Assembly (NCBI GenBank): GCA_946886065.1 | Contig: CAMPHU010000122.1 | Span: 1-13,615 of the forward strand | Direction of reading: 5' to 3' | DNA: 13,615 nt | DNA from: an uncultured Massilia sp. | GTDB taxonomy: Bacteria > Pseudomonadota > Gammaproteobacteria > Burkholderiales > Burkholderiaceae | Shown: piece after piece, positions 1 to 6,929 of the stretch | Layout: every line of letters starts with the position of its first letter | How positions within the stretch are numbered: the first letter of the stretch is position 1 | Made by a program: the position numbers and the translations under genes | Notes under the pieces: generated by a model | What the model was told of the DNA's origin: nothing | Databases searched by the model: none | What the model saw: only the letters and a program-made list of their open reading frames with translations

Positions 1-202
1 AATAGTGCGGCGGCTTCTCGTTCAGGGGAATCTGGCGCCCATCCTGCACGCTGCGGACGTGCTCGGCAAGCTTGGCCATCATGGCTTCGAGCTGGTCGAT
101 GCGGCGGCCCTGCTGGTAGATGGTCTGGTTCAGCGTCTCCACCAGGTCTTCCTGGTGGGCGAGCTTGATTTCGATATCGACGAAACGGTCTTCGTGTTCC
201 AT
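1..202 (-). CDS. slyX: SlyX family protein (stop codon cut off by window edge)
   Basis: This is a small cytoplasmic protein of unknown molecular role in the SlyX family. The 67 codons read from the ATG at 202 down to position 2, and only the first base (T) of the stop is inside the window. The protein starts MEHEDRFVDIEIKLAHQEDL and ends NEKPPHY. The PPHY tail is the family's hallmark C-terminus, so the coding part is probably complete at 67 residues, close to the usual 65-75. The middle (about residues 7-50) is a charged, heptad-like helix expected to form a coiled coil. A strong Shine-Dalgarno (GGAGGT, about 4 nt before the ATG) fixes the start. The gene lies 52 bp downstream of the M10 protease on the same strand, separated by a stem-loop that touches this Shine-Dalgarno. 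The function is not established, and the E. coli link to lysis gene slyD is positional only. Confidence 0.9.
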   Translation of the reverse strand, partial: MEHEDRFVDIEIKLAHQEDLVETLNQTIYQQGRRIDQLEAMMAKLAEHVRSVQDGRQIPLNEKPPHY

Positions 203-209
203 GGCACCT

Positions 210-248
210 CCGGCGGCAAAGCCGGCATTATGCCAGCCCTGCCGCCGG
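210..248 (-). promoter_or_regulatory. Nested stem-loop between protease gene and slyX
   Basis: An outer perfect 9-bp stem (210-218 with 240-248) encloses a 2x2 internal loop, an inner 7-bp stem (221-227 with 231-237) and a 3-nt loop. One inner pair is C/A on the plus strand but becomes G-U in a minus-strand transcript, so the structure pairs fully only in the direction of the flanking genes. No U-run follows. The 3' arm runs directly into the slyX Shine-Dalgarno. It could be a transcript 3'-end structure for the protease mRNA, or a hairpin limiting slyX translation. Confidence 0.5.
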
Positions 249-254
249 GAAGGA

Positions 255-2417
255 TCAGCCGAAGGGAATGTAGTCCATGCCCTTGGCCACGAGGTCGATC
301 ACGTTGCCCTGGTTTTCCGGGCTTTCGCTGAACGCCATCAGGATCTGCGCACGGCTGTGATGCTTGATCACGTCGATCCAGTAAGCCTTGCCGCCGGCGT
401 CCGGTTCGCGGTTCAGGACGTTGTCGTAGAGCTCGACGACGAATTGCTCGTCGGTCAGGTTCTTGCCGTACAAGGTCTCGAACTCGACGGTGCCGTCCGG
501 GGCTTTGATGGTCATGAACTCATTGGCCATGCGCATCAGGTCGGTGCCGGATTCCATGCGCTGGATCCAGTAGCCCATGCCGCCGATGTCCGGGGCGCGG
601 TCGAACACCGCCTGGTAGAGGCGGAAGATCTGGCCGGCGACGCCGTCGTCGTCGATCGCCTTCCAGCCGTCGGCGAACTGCAGGCGCTCGACGCCGATCA
701 CCCGGTCGGTGCCGCCGCCGCCGACGTTGTCGGTCACGACATAGCCCCAGGCATCCTTGGCGACGGTGTAGTTGGCCTTGTTGCCGCTGAACACGGCGAC
801 GTCGGTGCCGGTTCCGCCGGCCACGGCCGTACTGCCGTCGCCCATGGTGAAGACGTCCTTGCCGGCGGTGCCGGTCCGGTAGCCGGCGTTCGCGACCGCC
901 ACCTGCAGGTAGCTGCTGGCGGCGGTGGAGTTGTCGGCCAGGTCCTTCGACACCACGCTCACATCGAAGTTACCGTTGGGCAGAGGGGCCGCGGTATGGC
1001 TCCAGGTGCCGTCGGCGCCGACGGTCGCGCTGCCGAAGCGCTGGACCGTGGTGTCGTTGACGACATAGAGCTGTACGGTCGTGCCGACTTCGCCGGTGCC
1101 GCTGAACACGGGCCGGTTGTCGCCGGCGGTCAGGTTCACGCTGCCGGTCGGGATGGTCGGCGCGGTGGCGTCGATGTTGAAGGTCACGGTCGCGCTCGGC
1201 GCCGAGACGTTGCCGGCGCCGTCGGTCGCGGTCGCATGGACGCTGTAGTTCAGTCCATCCGGGAAGTCGATCGAGGATTCGGCCTTCCACAGCCCGTTCT
1301 GGTCGGCCACCACGGTGGCGATCAGGGTGCTGCCGGAATAGACCTTCACCGTCGAGCCCGCTTCTGCGGCGCCCGTCATGCCGGGCTTGCTGCCGCGCGC
1401 GTAATTGAACTGGTTATGCGTCACCACGAAGGTCGGCGCCACCGGCGCGGTGGTATCGACCACGTCCGATCGCTGGACCGTCATGTCCGCGAATGTCAGC
1501 TGCTCCACCGAACGCAGGGTGTCCACGCCCTCTGCGCTGCTGCTCACCTGCAGCGCACCGTCCGCCTGGTTGACAAAGGTGTACGCGCCGCGCGAGCCGC
1601 TGAAGACCATCGTATCCTTGCCTTCTCCTCCATCGATCATGTCGTTGCCTCCATTTCCCTGTAAGGTGTCGTCGTAACGCGTCCCCGTGAGGGTGTCCGC
1701 GCGATTGGTTCCGGTGAGATAGCGGGCGCCGGTGCTGCTGTTGATGCCGAGGGCGCCGCGCAAGCCGTCTCCGCCATACAGCCAGTTGAGGGCTGCGATG
1801 TCGTAGGGGCTGAACGTCGAATGTGCACTGCCTGCCGCGTTATAGGACAGCAGCGTGTTGCCGGTGTTGTCCTCTGCGCTCGGCAGGACGGTACTGTTTT
1901 CGGGTTCGGTTTCGAACGGGTGCTTGAGGCCGAGCGCATGTCCCATCTCGTGCAGCAGGGTCTCGTAGCCGTCGCCGCCCGGAACCAGGTTCTGGTTCTG
2001 CGCGCGGAATTCGGCATTGTCGAGATAGATCCAGGCGTCGACGTTGTACTCGTTCAGGGTGGTGCCGGTGTAGCTGTAAGGCGAAGTCCAGCTGCACAGG
2101 CCCGTGGTGCGGTAGTCCGCAATGTCGATATTGCAGAGATGGATGTGCGCATCCGCGCCCGAGCTCGTTTCGACGAAGGAAATGCCGGTCACTTGCTGCA
2201 GATAGCTGAACGCGCTGCGCGCGGCAGCCTGCTGGGATGCCGAAAAGGCTTCCTGGCCGGTCTTGCCGCTTTCGTTGCCGGAGGCAATCGAAAAGGTATA
2301 AAAAATCGTGTTCGCAGTGCCCGTCAGGTAATTCCAGTCGGGCCCCTTGTCCAGCAGGGCGTCGATATGCTGCAGCCCGGACAGGGGGGTGGTCAGTACT
2401 TCCGAAACGGTTGCCAT
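255..2417 (-). CDS. M10-type (serralysin-like) zinc metalloprotease with Ig-like, RTX-like and DUF4214 modules
   Basis: This is a predicted secreted metzincin endopeptidase of 720 residues. The zinc site HEMGHALGLKHP is at residues 156-167 (H156, E157, H160, H166). The Met-turn region is TLLSY at 188-192, so Leu190 replaces the usual methionine, while the following Tyr192 ligand position is kept. RTX-like nonapeptide remnants lie at about 234-272 (GNGGNDMID, GGEGKDTMV). Two bacterial Ig-like domains cover about 322-416 and 418-510, each opened by a TAP motif. A second degenerate RTX-like stretch is at about 515-545. Two DUF4214 units lie at about 595-635 and 657-700 (FDRAPDIGGMGYW, LNREPDAGGKAYW). 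There is no N-terminal signal peptide; glycine-rich repeats and an acidic-hydrophobic end (DYIPFG) suggest type I secretion, which is inference. No ABC/MFP/TolC genes are nearby. The only cysteines are C95 and C108. The ATG at 2417 follows a purine-rich AAGAGAGA. It is monocistronic or co-transcribed with slyX. Confidence 0.88.
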   Translation of the reverse strand: MATVSEVLTTPLSGLQHIDALLDKGPDWNYLTGTANTIFYTFSIASGNESGKTGQEAFSASQQAAARSAFSYLQQVTGISFVETSSGADAHIHLCNIDIADYRTTGLCSWTSPYSYTGTTLNEYNVDAWIYLDNAEFRAQNQNLVPGGDGYETLLHEMGHALGLKHPFETEPENSTVLPSAEDNTGNTLLSYNAAGSAHSTFSPYDIAALNWLYGGDGLRGALGINSSTGARYLTGTNRADTLTGTRYDDTLQGNGGNDMIDGGEGKDTMVFSGSRGAYTFVNQADGALQVSSSAEGVDTLRSVEQLTFADMTVQRSDVVDTTAPVAPTFVVTHNQFNYARGSKPGMTGAAEAGSTVKVYSGSTLIATVVADQNGLWKAESSIDFPDGLNYSVHATATDGAGNVSAPSATVTFNIDATAPTIPTGSVNLTAGDNRPVFSGTGEVGTTVQLYVVNDTTVQRFGSATVGADGTWSHTAAPLPNGNFDVSVVSKDLADNSTAASSYLQVAVANAGYRTGTAGKDVFTMGDGSTAVAGGTGTDVAVFSGNKANYTVAKDAWGYVVTDNVGGGGTDRVIGVERLQFADGWKAIDDDGVAGQIFRLYQAVFDRAPDIGGMGYWIQRMESGTDLMRMANEFMTIKAPDGTVEFETLYGKNLTDEQFVVELYDNVLNREPDAGGKAYWIDVIKHHSRAQILMAFSESPENQGNVIDLVAKGMDYIPFG

Positions 2418-2426
2418 CGTATCTCT

Positions 2427-2450
2427 CTTTGACTGTCGCTTTGACTGTCG
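2427..2450. repeat. Tandem 12-bp direct repeat in protease leader
   Basis: Two perfect copies of CTTTGACTGTCG (plus strand) lie back to back at 2427-2438 and 2439-2450. A degenerate third copy, 8 of 12 matching, follows at 2451-2462. In the minus-strand mRNA the repeats sit just 5' of the protease Shine-Dalgarno, whose A-rich part they partly supply. They could be slippage-prone leader sequence or a repeated binding site. Confidence 0.75.
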
Positions 2451-2510
2451 TTTTAACTATCTCTTAATGTTGAAGAGGGGCAATTTTGTTGCACCAATTC
2501 GCTAAGAGAA

Positions 2511-2539
2511 AGTATTTCCTGCTCAACAGTTGAAGTCAA
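2511..2539 (-). promoter_or_regulatory. Candidate sigma70 promoter of the M10 protease gene, with internal palindrome
   Basis: On the minus strand, TTGACT (2539-2534, 5/6 to the -35 consensus) is followed after exactly 17 nt by AATACT (2516-2511, 4/6 to the -10). Transcription would start near 2504, giving a leader of about 87 nt. Between the hexamers lies the interrupted palindrome TCAAC-T-GTTGA (2523-2533), well placed for a repressor operator. No factor can be named from sequence alone. Confidence 0.5.
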
Positions 2540-2607
2540 ATGAGATTTTCAATCGTGCGCACCCCTTGCCAGCCCATCAAGGCTGGCGCGCAACAGTTCG
2601 GATGGGG

Positions 2608-4677
2608 TCAGCCCGGCACCGGTTTCGGGGTTGTCAGCAAGGCTTTCAAGTTCGCCAAACGTTCCTTTGGACTGAGGACTTCGGTCTCTTTCGGCGCCGC
2701 ATCGCCCACGTCGAGCTGCATCTCCTTGATGAAGCGCGAAGGGTCGCAATTGACCAGCTCGCCCGCGCGCTTGCGGCGCTTGCACCAGGTCACGTGCAGG
2801 GTGCGCTGGGCGCGCGTGATGCCCACGTACATGAGGCGCCGTTCTTCCTGGATGCGCGCCGCGATCGATTCCACCGAATCGTCCGGATCGCCCTTGTGCG
2901 GCAGGATGCCTTCTTCGCAACCGACCAGGTAGACGTGCGGGTACTCCAGGCCCTTGGAGGCGTGCAGGGTCGACATGCGCACCGCGTCCTGTTCCTCGTC
3001 CTGGCCTTCCAGCATCGACATCAGGGCCACCATCTGGGTCAGTTCCAGCAGGTTCTTTTCCTCGCCGTCGCGGTCGCGCCCGCCGCGGCCGCGCTCCTTC
3101 AGCCAGTTGGTGAACTCGAGCACGTTCTGCCACTTGGCCTGGGCCGCGCGGTCGTCGAAGTTCTCGTACAGGTAGTGCTCGTAGTTCATCTCCTTCATCA
3201 TGTCGTCGAGCACCTCGGCCGCGTTGTCGCCGCTGCCCGAGGGGCCGGGGCGGGTGGCGCGGTCTTCCAGCTCCAGCATGAAGCGGCAGAAGTCGCGCAG
3301 CGGCGCCAGCTGGCGCTCGGCCAGCTTGGCTTCCAGGCCGCCCTTGCGCGCGGCCTCGAACAGCGAGCAGTTCCACTGCTTGGAGAATTCGCCCAGGGTT
3401 TCCAGGGTGGCCATGCCGACCCCGCGCTTGGGCGTGGTGACGGCGCGGATGAAGGCCGGGTCGTCGTCCTGGTTCGCGATCAGGCGCAGGTAGGCGATGA
3501 TGTCCTTGATCTCGGCCTTGTCGAAGAAGCTCTGGCCGCCCGACATGGTGTAGGGAATGCGTTCCTTGCGCAGGGCCTGCTCGATCACGCGCGCCTGGTG
3601 GTTGCCGCGGTACAGGATCGCGTAGTCGGACCACTTGTTCTTGCGCTGGAAGTGGTCGGCCGAGATCATGATCGCCACCTGGTCGGCTTCCTGGTCGTCG
3701 TTCTGCATGCCCAGCACATTGATCGGCTCGCCCAGGCCGTGCTCGGACCACAGCGACTTCTCGAACAGCTTGGGGTTGTTGCCGATGACGGCGTTGGCCG
3801 CCTGCAGGATGCGGGTGGTGGAGCGGTAGTTCTGCTCCAGCTTGATCACGCGCAGGTCGGGGAAGTCGACCTGCAGGGTCTTCAGGTTTTCGACCGAGGC
3901 GCCGCGCCAGGCGTAGATCGCCTGGTCGTCGTCGCCGACGGCCGTGAACATGGGCTTCTTGCCCAGGCCCGTGACCAGCAGCTTGACCAGCTCGTACTGG
4001 CAGGTGTTGGTATCCTGGTACTCGTCCATCAGCAGGTAGCGCAGGCGGCGCTGCCAGCGGTCGCGGATCGGTTCGTTGTTGCGGAACAGCTCCACCGGCA
4101 GGCGGATCAGGTCGTCGAAGTCGACCGCCTGGTAGGCCTGCAGGGTCGCCAGGTAGCTGCGGTAGACGCGCCCGGCCATGGCTTCGTCCTCGTCGCGCGC
4201 GTTGCGGATCGCGTCTTCCGGGTCGACCAGGCCGTTCTTCCACAGCGAGATGGCGTTCTGGATGCGGCGGATTTCCTGCTTGTCGGTAGTGAGCGCCAGG
4301 TCGGAGACGATGGTGTAGCAATCGTCGCTGTCCATGATCGAGAACTTGTCCTTCAGGCCGACCCCGGCCGCTTCCTGGCGCAGGATCTTCACGCCCAGCG
4401 AGTGGAAGGTCGAGACCGTCAACTGCTTGGCCTGCTTGGGCTGCTTGAGCAGCTTGGCGATGCGCTCCTGCATCTCGAGCGCGGCCTTGTTGGTGAAGGT
4501 CAGCGCGGCGATGGTGCGCGGATCGTAGCCGCGGTCTTCGATCATGTACGCGATCTTCTGGGTGATCACGCGGGTCTTGCCCGAGCCGGCGCCGGCCAGC
4601 ACCAGGCAGGGGCCGTCGAGATAGAGCACGGCTTCGCTCTGCGGCCCGTTGAGGCCGAATTTTGGTGCGTTGGACAT
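2608..4677 (-). CDS. rep: ATP-dependent DNA helicase Rep (UvrD/PcrA superfamily 1)
   Basis: This is a 3'-5' DNA helicase that travels with the replisome, displaces bound protein and supports restart of stalled forks. It has 689 residues against 673 in E. coli Rep, and its blocks line up with Rep rather than UvrD (GPCLVLAGAGSGKTRVIT, DEYQDTNTCQYELVKLLV, ILYRGNHQ). Motifs are Walker A GAGSGKT 29-35, motif II DEYQDTN 218-224, motif III GDDDQAIYAWRGA 248-260, motif IV QNYRS 282-286, motif V TLHASKGLEYP 570-580, and motif VI RRLMYVGITRAQ 613-624. A low-complexity RGRGGRDRDGEEK insert lies near 529-541. The start at 4677 is well bounded, since an in-frame TGA lies 12 nt upstream. No good Shine-Dalgarno precedes it. 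A -10-like TAAAAT at 4710-4705 on the minus strand suggests a short leader. The next gene upstream is divergent; the protease gene downstream is 190 bp away with its own promoter-like site. Confidence 0.95.
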   Translation of the reverse strand: MSNAPKFGLNGPQSEAVLYLDGPCLVLAGAGSGKTRVITQKIAYMIEDRGYDPRTIAALTFTNKAALEMQERIAKLLKQPKQAKQLTVSTFHSLGVKILRQEAAGVGLKDKFSIMDSDDCYTIVSDLALTTDKQEIRRIQNAISLWKNGLVDPEDAIRNARDEDEAMAGRVYRSYLATLQAYQAVDFDDLIRLPVELFRNNEPIRDRWQRRLRYLLMDEYQDTNTCQYELVKLLVTGLGKKPMFTAVGDDDQAIYAWRGASVENLKTLQVDFPDLRVIKLEQNYRSTTRILQAANAVIGNNPKLFEKSLWSEHGLGEPINVLGMQNDDQEADQVAIMISADHFQRKNKWSDYAILYRGNHQARVIEQALRKERIPYTMSGGQSFFDKAEIKDIIAYLRLIANQDDDPAFIRAVTTPKRGVGMATLETLGEFSKQWNCSLFEAARKGGLEAKLAERQLAPLRDFCRFMLELEDRATRPGPSGSGDNAAEVLDDMMKEMNYEHYLYENFDDRAAQAKWQNVLEFTNWLKERGRGGRDRDGEEKNLLELTQMVALMSMLEGQDEEQDAVRMSTLHASKGLEYPHVYLVGCEEGILPHKGDPDDSVESIAARIQEERRLMYVGITRAQRTLHVTWCKRRKRAGELVNCDPSRFIKEMQLDVGDAAPKETEVLSPKERLANLKALLTTPKPVPG

Positions 4678-4881
4678 GGGAAAGTTTCAGGAAGGCAGGA
4701 TGACATTTTAACGATCCAGCCGGCATGTGGAGCGATGCACAAAAGAAAAATCTTGCAGCTGGACAGGAATGCAACACAAGACGCGGCAAATGCGCCCCGG
4801 CGGCGGCGCGCGCGATGGAGTACCATTCGGTCTTTGGGCGGCCGGCAGCCGGCGCCCGCGCTTTCTTTAGGACGCTTTCAC
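4678..4881. promoter_or_regulatory. Divergent intergenic region, rep / DUF1857 gene
   Basis: These 204 bp must hold the promoters of both rep and the DUF1857 gene. For rep the best -10 is TAAAAT (minus, 4710-4705; 5/6), but no convincing -35 lies 16-18 nt upstream of it. For the plus-strand gene TACCAT at about 4823 (4/6) is the nearest -10-like hexamer, also without a -35. A short GCCGGC direct repeat lies around 4842-4856. Assignments are weak. Confidence 0.25.
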
Positions 4882-5367
4882 ATGAAATTCGAACATCTTG
4901 TCGAGATCAACGATCCGATGAATCCGCTGGTCGACACCCTCACGCGCGAGCAGCTGTGGCGCGGCCTGGTGCTGCGCGCAGAATCGCCGATGATGTTCAT
5001 GCCGCACCTGGACGAATGCCAGATCCTGGACCGCGAGGCCGGCAGCTTCGGCCGCCGCCTGCGCTACGGCGAACTGGTGATCGAGGACCGCGTGCACCTG
5101 ACCCCGCTGCAGGAAGTGCGGGTCGAGGTGCCGGCCCAGGGCGAGATCGCCGCTTCCAGCCTGCGCATGATCATCGAGTCGCCGACCAATGCCATGCTGC
5201 TGGTGCGCTTCTGCTACGACGACGGCACGGGCGAGCACATGGACGAAGCCAATGCCATGTACGACGAGTTCAAGAAGTCGGCGTACCAGGAAGCGGATAT
5301 CGATACGGTGCGGATCCTGCGGCAGCTGGCTTCGGAAGGGAAGCTGGATGCCAGTTTGCTGAACTGA
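4882..5367 (+). CDS. DUF1857 / AtaL-like SRPBCC family protein
   Basis: This 161-residue soluble protein looks like the DUF1857 (AtaL-like) branch of the SRPBCC/START-like fold, a helix-grip fold that often binds a hydrophobic ligand. Recognisable blocks are HLVEINDP (5-12), LTREQLWRGLVLRAESP (20-36), a central strand region with RYGELVIEDRVHLTPLQEVR (61-80), ESPTNAMLLVRFCY (99-112), and the C-terminal helix MYDEFKKSAYQEADIDTVR (126-144). The length is normal for the family. The ATG at 4882 is preceded by AGGA with 9 nt spacing. It is the only plus-strand gene in the middle of the window: divergent from rep, convergent with the flavoprotein gene. No ligand, reaction or partner is evident, and the family has no settled bacterial function. 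The family call is by recognition of the sequence pattern. Confidence 0.82.
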   Translation: MKFEHLVEINDPMNPLVDTLTREQLWRGLVLRAESPMMFMPHLDECQILDREAGSFGRRLRYGELVIEDRVHLTPLQEVRVEVPAQGEIAASSLRMIIESPTNAMLLVRFCYDDGTGEHMDEANAMYDEFKKSAYQEADIDTVRILRQLASEGKLDASLLN

Positions 5368-5397
5368 ACTGCGGCTGATCGATCGTTAGCCCCAAGA

Positions 5398-5448
5398 CGG
5401 CGGTAGGTACTGCACATGGAGCCTAAGTCCCAGGCTCCGTATCCGCCG
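5398..5448. terminator. Bulged stem-loop at convergent gene ends
   Basis: An inner perfect 7-bp stem GGAGCCT/AGGCTCC (5418-5424 with 5432-5438, 7-nt loop) is enclosed by a four-pair segment (5407-5410 with 5439-5442, one G-U) and a 6-bp CGGCGG/CCGCCG stem (5398-5403 with 5443-5448). Bulges separate the segments. It overlaps the stop codon of the minus-strand flavoprotein gene and lies 31 bp beyond the plus-strand stop. No U-run is present on either side, so it is not a textbook Rho-independent terminator. Its position suggests a shared 3'-end structure. Confidence 0.4.
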
Positions 5449-6862
5449 CATCGGTTTCGCCCTCCCCCTTCGCCAGGCAAGACGCCAGATCCCGCAGCGC
5501 CGTCCGCACGCCCTCCTCGATCACCGGGTGGTAGAACGGCATCTCCAGCATCTGGTCCACCGTCAGCCGCATCTGCGCCGCCCACGACAGCGTGTGCGCC
5601 AGGTGCTCGGCGCGCGGCCCGATCATCTCGGCGCCCAGGAACAGCCGGGTGCCATACTCCCCATACACCCTCAGCATCCCCTTGTTCTGCAACATCACGC
5701 GACTGCGGCCCTGGTTGGCGAAGGACACCTTGCCGATCGCGAACTTGCGTTGCCCGCCCGCACACAAGGTCTTGTAGTTCTTGCCCAAGGTAGCGATGTT
5801 GGGCTCGGTGAAGGCGACCGCGATCGGCGTGCGGCGCAGGCCAGGACGCACGTCCGGATAGCGGCCCGCATTGTCGCCGGCGATCTTGCCGTGGTCGGCC
5901 GCATCGTGCAGCAGCGGACGCTCGTTGTTGGCGTCGCCGGCGATGAAGATATGGCTGTTCCCACACTGCATGGTGCGTGCATCGAACAGGGGAATGCCGT
6001 CCTCGCCGCGTTCCAGGCCCGTATGCTCGAGGCCGATGTCGTGCACGTTGGGCGTACGCCCCGCCGCCATCAGCACATACTGGAAGCGCTCCGTGGCTTC
6101 CTTGCCGAAGGCGTCGCTGACCGTGAGCGCCACCTCGCCCTCCTCCTGCACGGCCCTGGCGACCTTCGACTGGAACTGGATGTCGAGTTCCTCGTTCAAC
6201 ACCCGCCCTGCCTCGCGCAACACCTCGGGATCGGTGATGTGGGCGATGCTGCCGCCGCGCGCGAAGATCTTCACGCGCACGCCCAGGCGGTGCAAGGCCT
6301 GGCCCAGCTCCAGGCCGATCACGCCGGTGCCGATCACGGCCACCGAGCGCGGCAGATCGTCCCAGTAGAACACATCGTCGCTGGTGACCACGCCCGGCCC
6401 CACGTTCTCCAGCGCCGGCACGCGCAGCGGCGTGGAACCGGTGGCGATCACGACGCGCGCGGCATGGATCTCGGTATGCTCGCCGACCACCAGCGTATGC
6501 GGCCCGGTGAAGCGGGCATGGCCGCGCAGCTTGTCCTCGTCGGGAATGGCGTCCACGCCTTCGAGCACGAAGCCGACGAAGCGGTCGCGCTCGCGCTTGA
6601 CGCGGTCCATCACGGCCGGCCCGTCGATGCGCACCTCGCCCGCGTGCACGCCGAAGGGGCCCGCATGCTGCATCGCGTGCGCCGCCTCGGCCGCCGCGAT
6701 CAGGAGCTTGCTCGGCATGCAGCCCACGCGCGCGCAGGTGGTGCCATACACGCCGCTTTCGATCACCACGGTGCGCGCGCCCTGCGCCCTGGCCGCCCGG
6801 TAGGCCGTCATGCCGGCGGTGCCGGTGCCGATGACGGCGACATCCACTTCCAGTTTGTTCAT
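5423..6862 (-). CDS. Dihydrolipoyl dehydrogenase-type FAD/NAD(P) disulfide oxidoreductase
   Basis: This is a class I pyridine nucleotide-disulfide oxidoreductase of 479 residues, cytoplasmic, predicted to move electrons between NAD(P)H and a dithiol through FAD and a cysteine pair. FAD-binding GTGTAG is at 12-17 and the redox pair is C43/C48 in TTCARVGCMPSK. The NAD(P) Rossmann motif VIGTGVIGLELG is at 177-188 and the second FAD motif IFIAGDANNERPLLHDAA at 305-322. The C-terminal dimer interface has the His-Glu pair H445 and E450 in FYHPVIEE. This matches the stand-alone dihydrolipoamide dehydrogenase group rather than E. coli Lpd. I chose the ATG at 6862, not the upstream ATG at 6907, because GGAG lies 6 nt before it and the Rossmann strand then begins at residue 6. 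No 2-oxoacid dehydrogenase or lipoyl acyltransferase gene is near, so the physiological substrate is uncertain; a mycothiol-, glutathione- or soluble transhydrogenase-like role cannot be excluded. Confidence 0.85.
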   Translation of the reverse strand: MNKLEVDVAVIGTGTAGMTAYRAARAQGARTVVIESGVYGTTCARVGCMPSKLLIAAAEAAHAMQHAGPFGVHAGEVRIDGPAVMDRVKRERDRFVGFVLEGVDAIPDEDKLRGHARFTGPHTLVVGEHTEIHAARVVIATGSTPLRVPALENVGPGVVTSDDVFYWDDLPRSVAVIGTGVIGLELGQALHRLGVRVKIFARGGSIAHITDPEVLREAGRVLNEELDIQFQSKVARAVQEEGEVALTVSDAFGKEATERFQYVLMAAGRTPNVHDIGLEHTGLERGEDGIPLFDARTMQCGNSHIFIAGDANNERPLLHDAADHGKIAGDNAGRYPDVRPGLRRTPIAVAFTEPNIATLGKNYKTLCAGGQRKFAIGKVSFANQGRSRVMLQNKGMLRVYGEYGTRLFLGAEMIGPRAEHLAHTLSWAAQMRLTVDQMLEMPFYHPVIEEGVRTALRDLASCLAKGEGETDAADTEPGT

Positions 6863-6929
6863 CCTGCTCTCCGCTATGGTCGGGTCATGAGCATGACGAT
6901 ACGCCATTTTCGCGAAGCCGGCAGGCGGC

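Noticed and set aside
120..1664. Plus-strand frames opposite the M10 protease
   Set aside because: These are antisense shadows with no domain, and the protease frame carries an intact zinc motif and DUF4214 repeats.
255..4677. A possible rep-protease operon
   Set aside because: The 190-bp gap contains a good promoter-like site for the protease, and the gene functions are unrelated.
2530..5367. A 945-codon plus-strand open frame antisense to rep and running in frame into the DUF1857 gene
   Set aside because: The first part is the complement of rep, with low-complexity His/Val/Gln/Leu/Ala composition typical of antisense frames in GC-rich DNA. Only the last 161 codons, from 4882, form a recognisable protein with a Shine-Dalgarno.
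6863..6907. A 15-residue longer N-terminus for the flavoprotein, from the ATG at 6907
   Set aside because: The extension has no family similarity, and the downstream ATG at 6862 has a good Shine-Dalgarno and the normal distance to the Rossmann motif.
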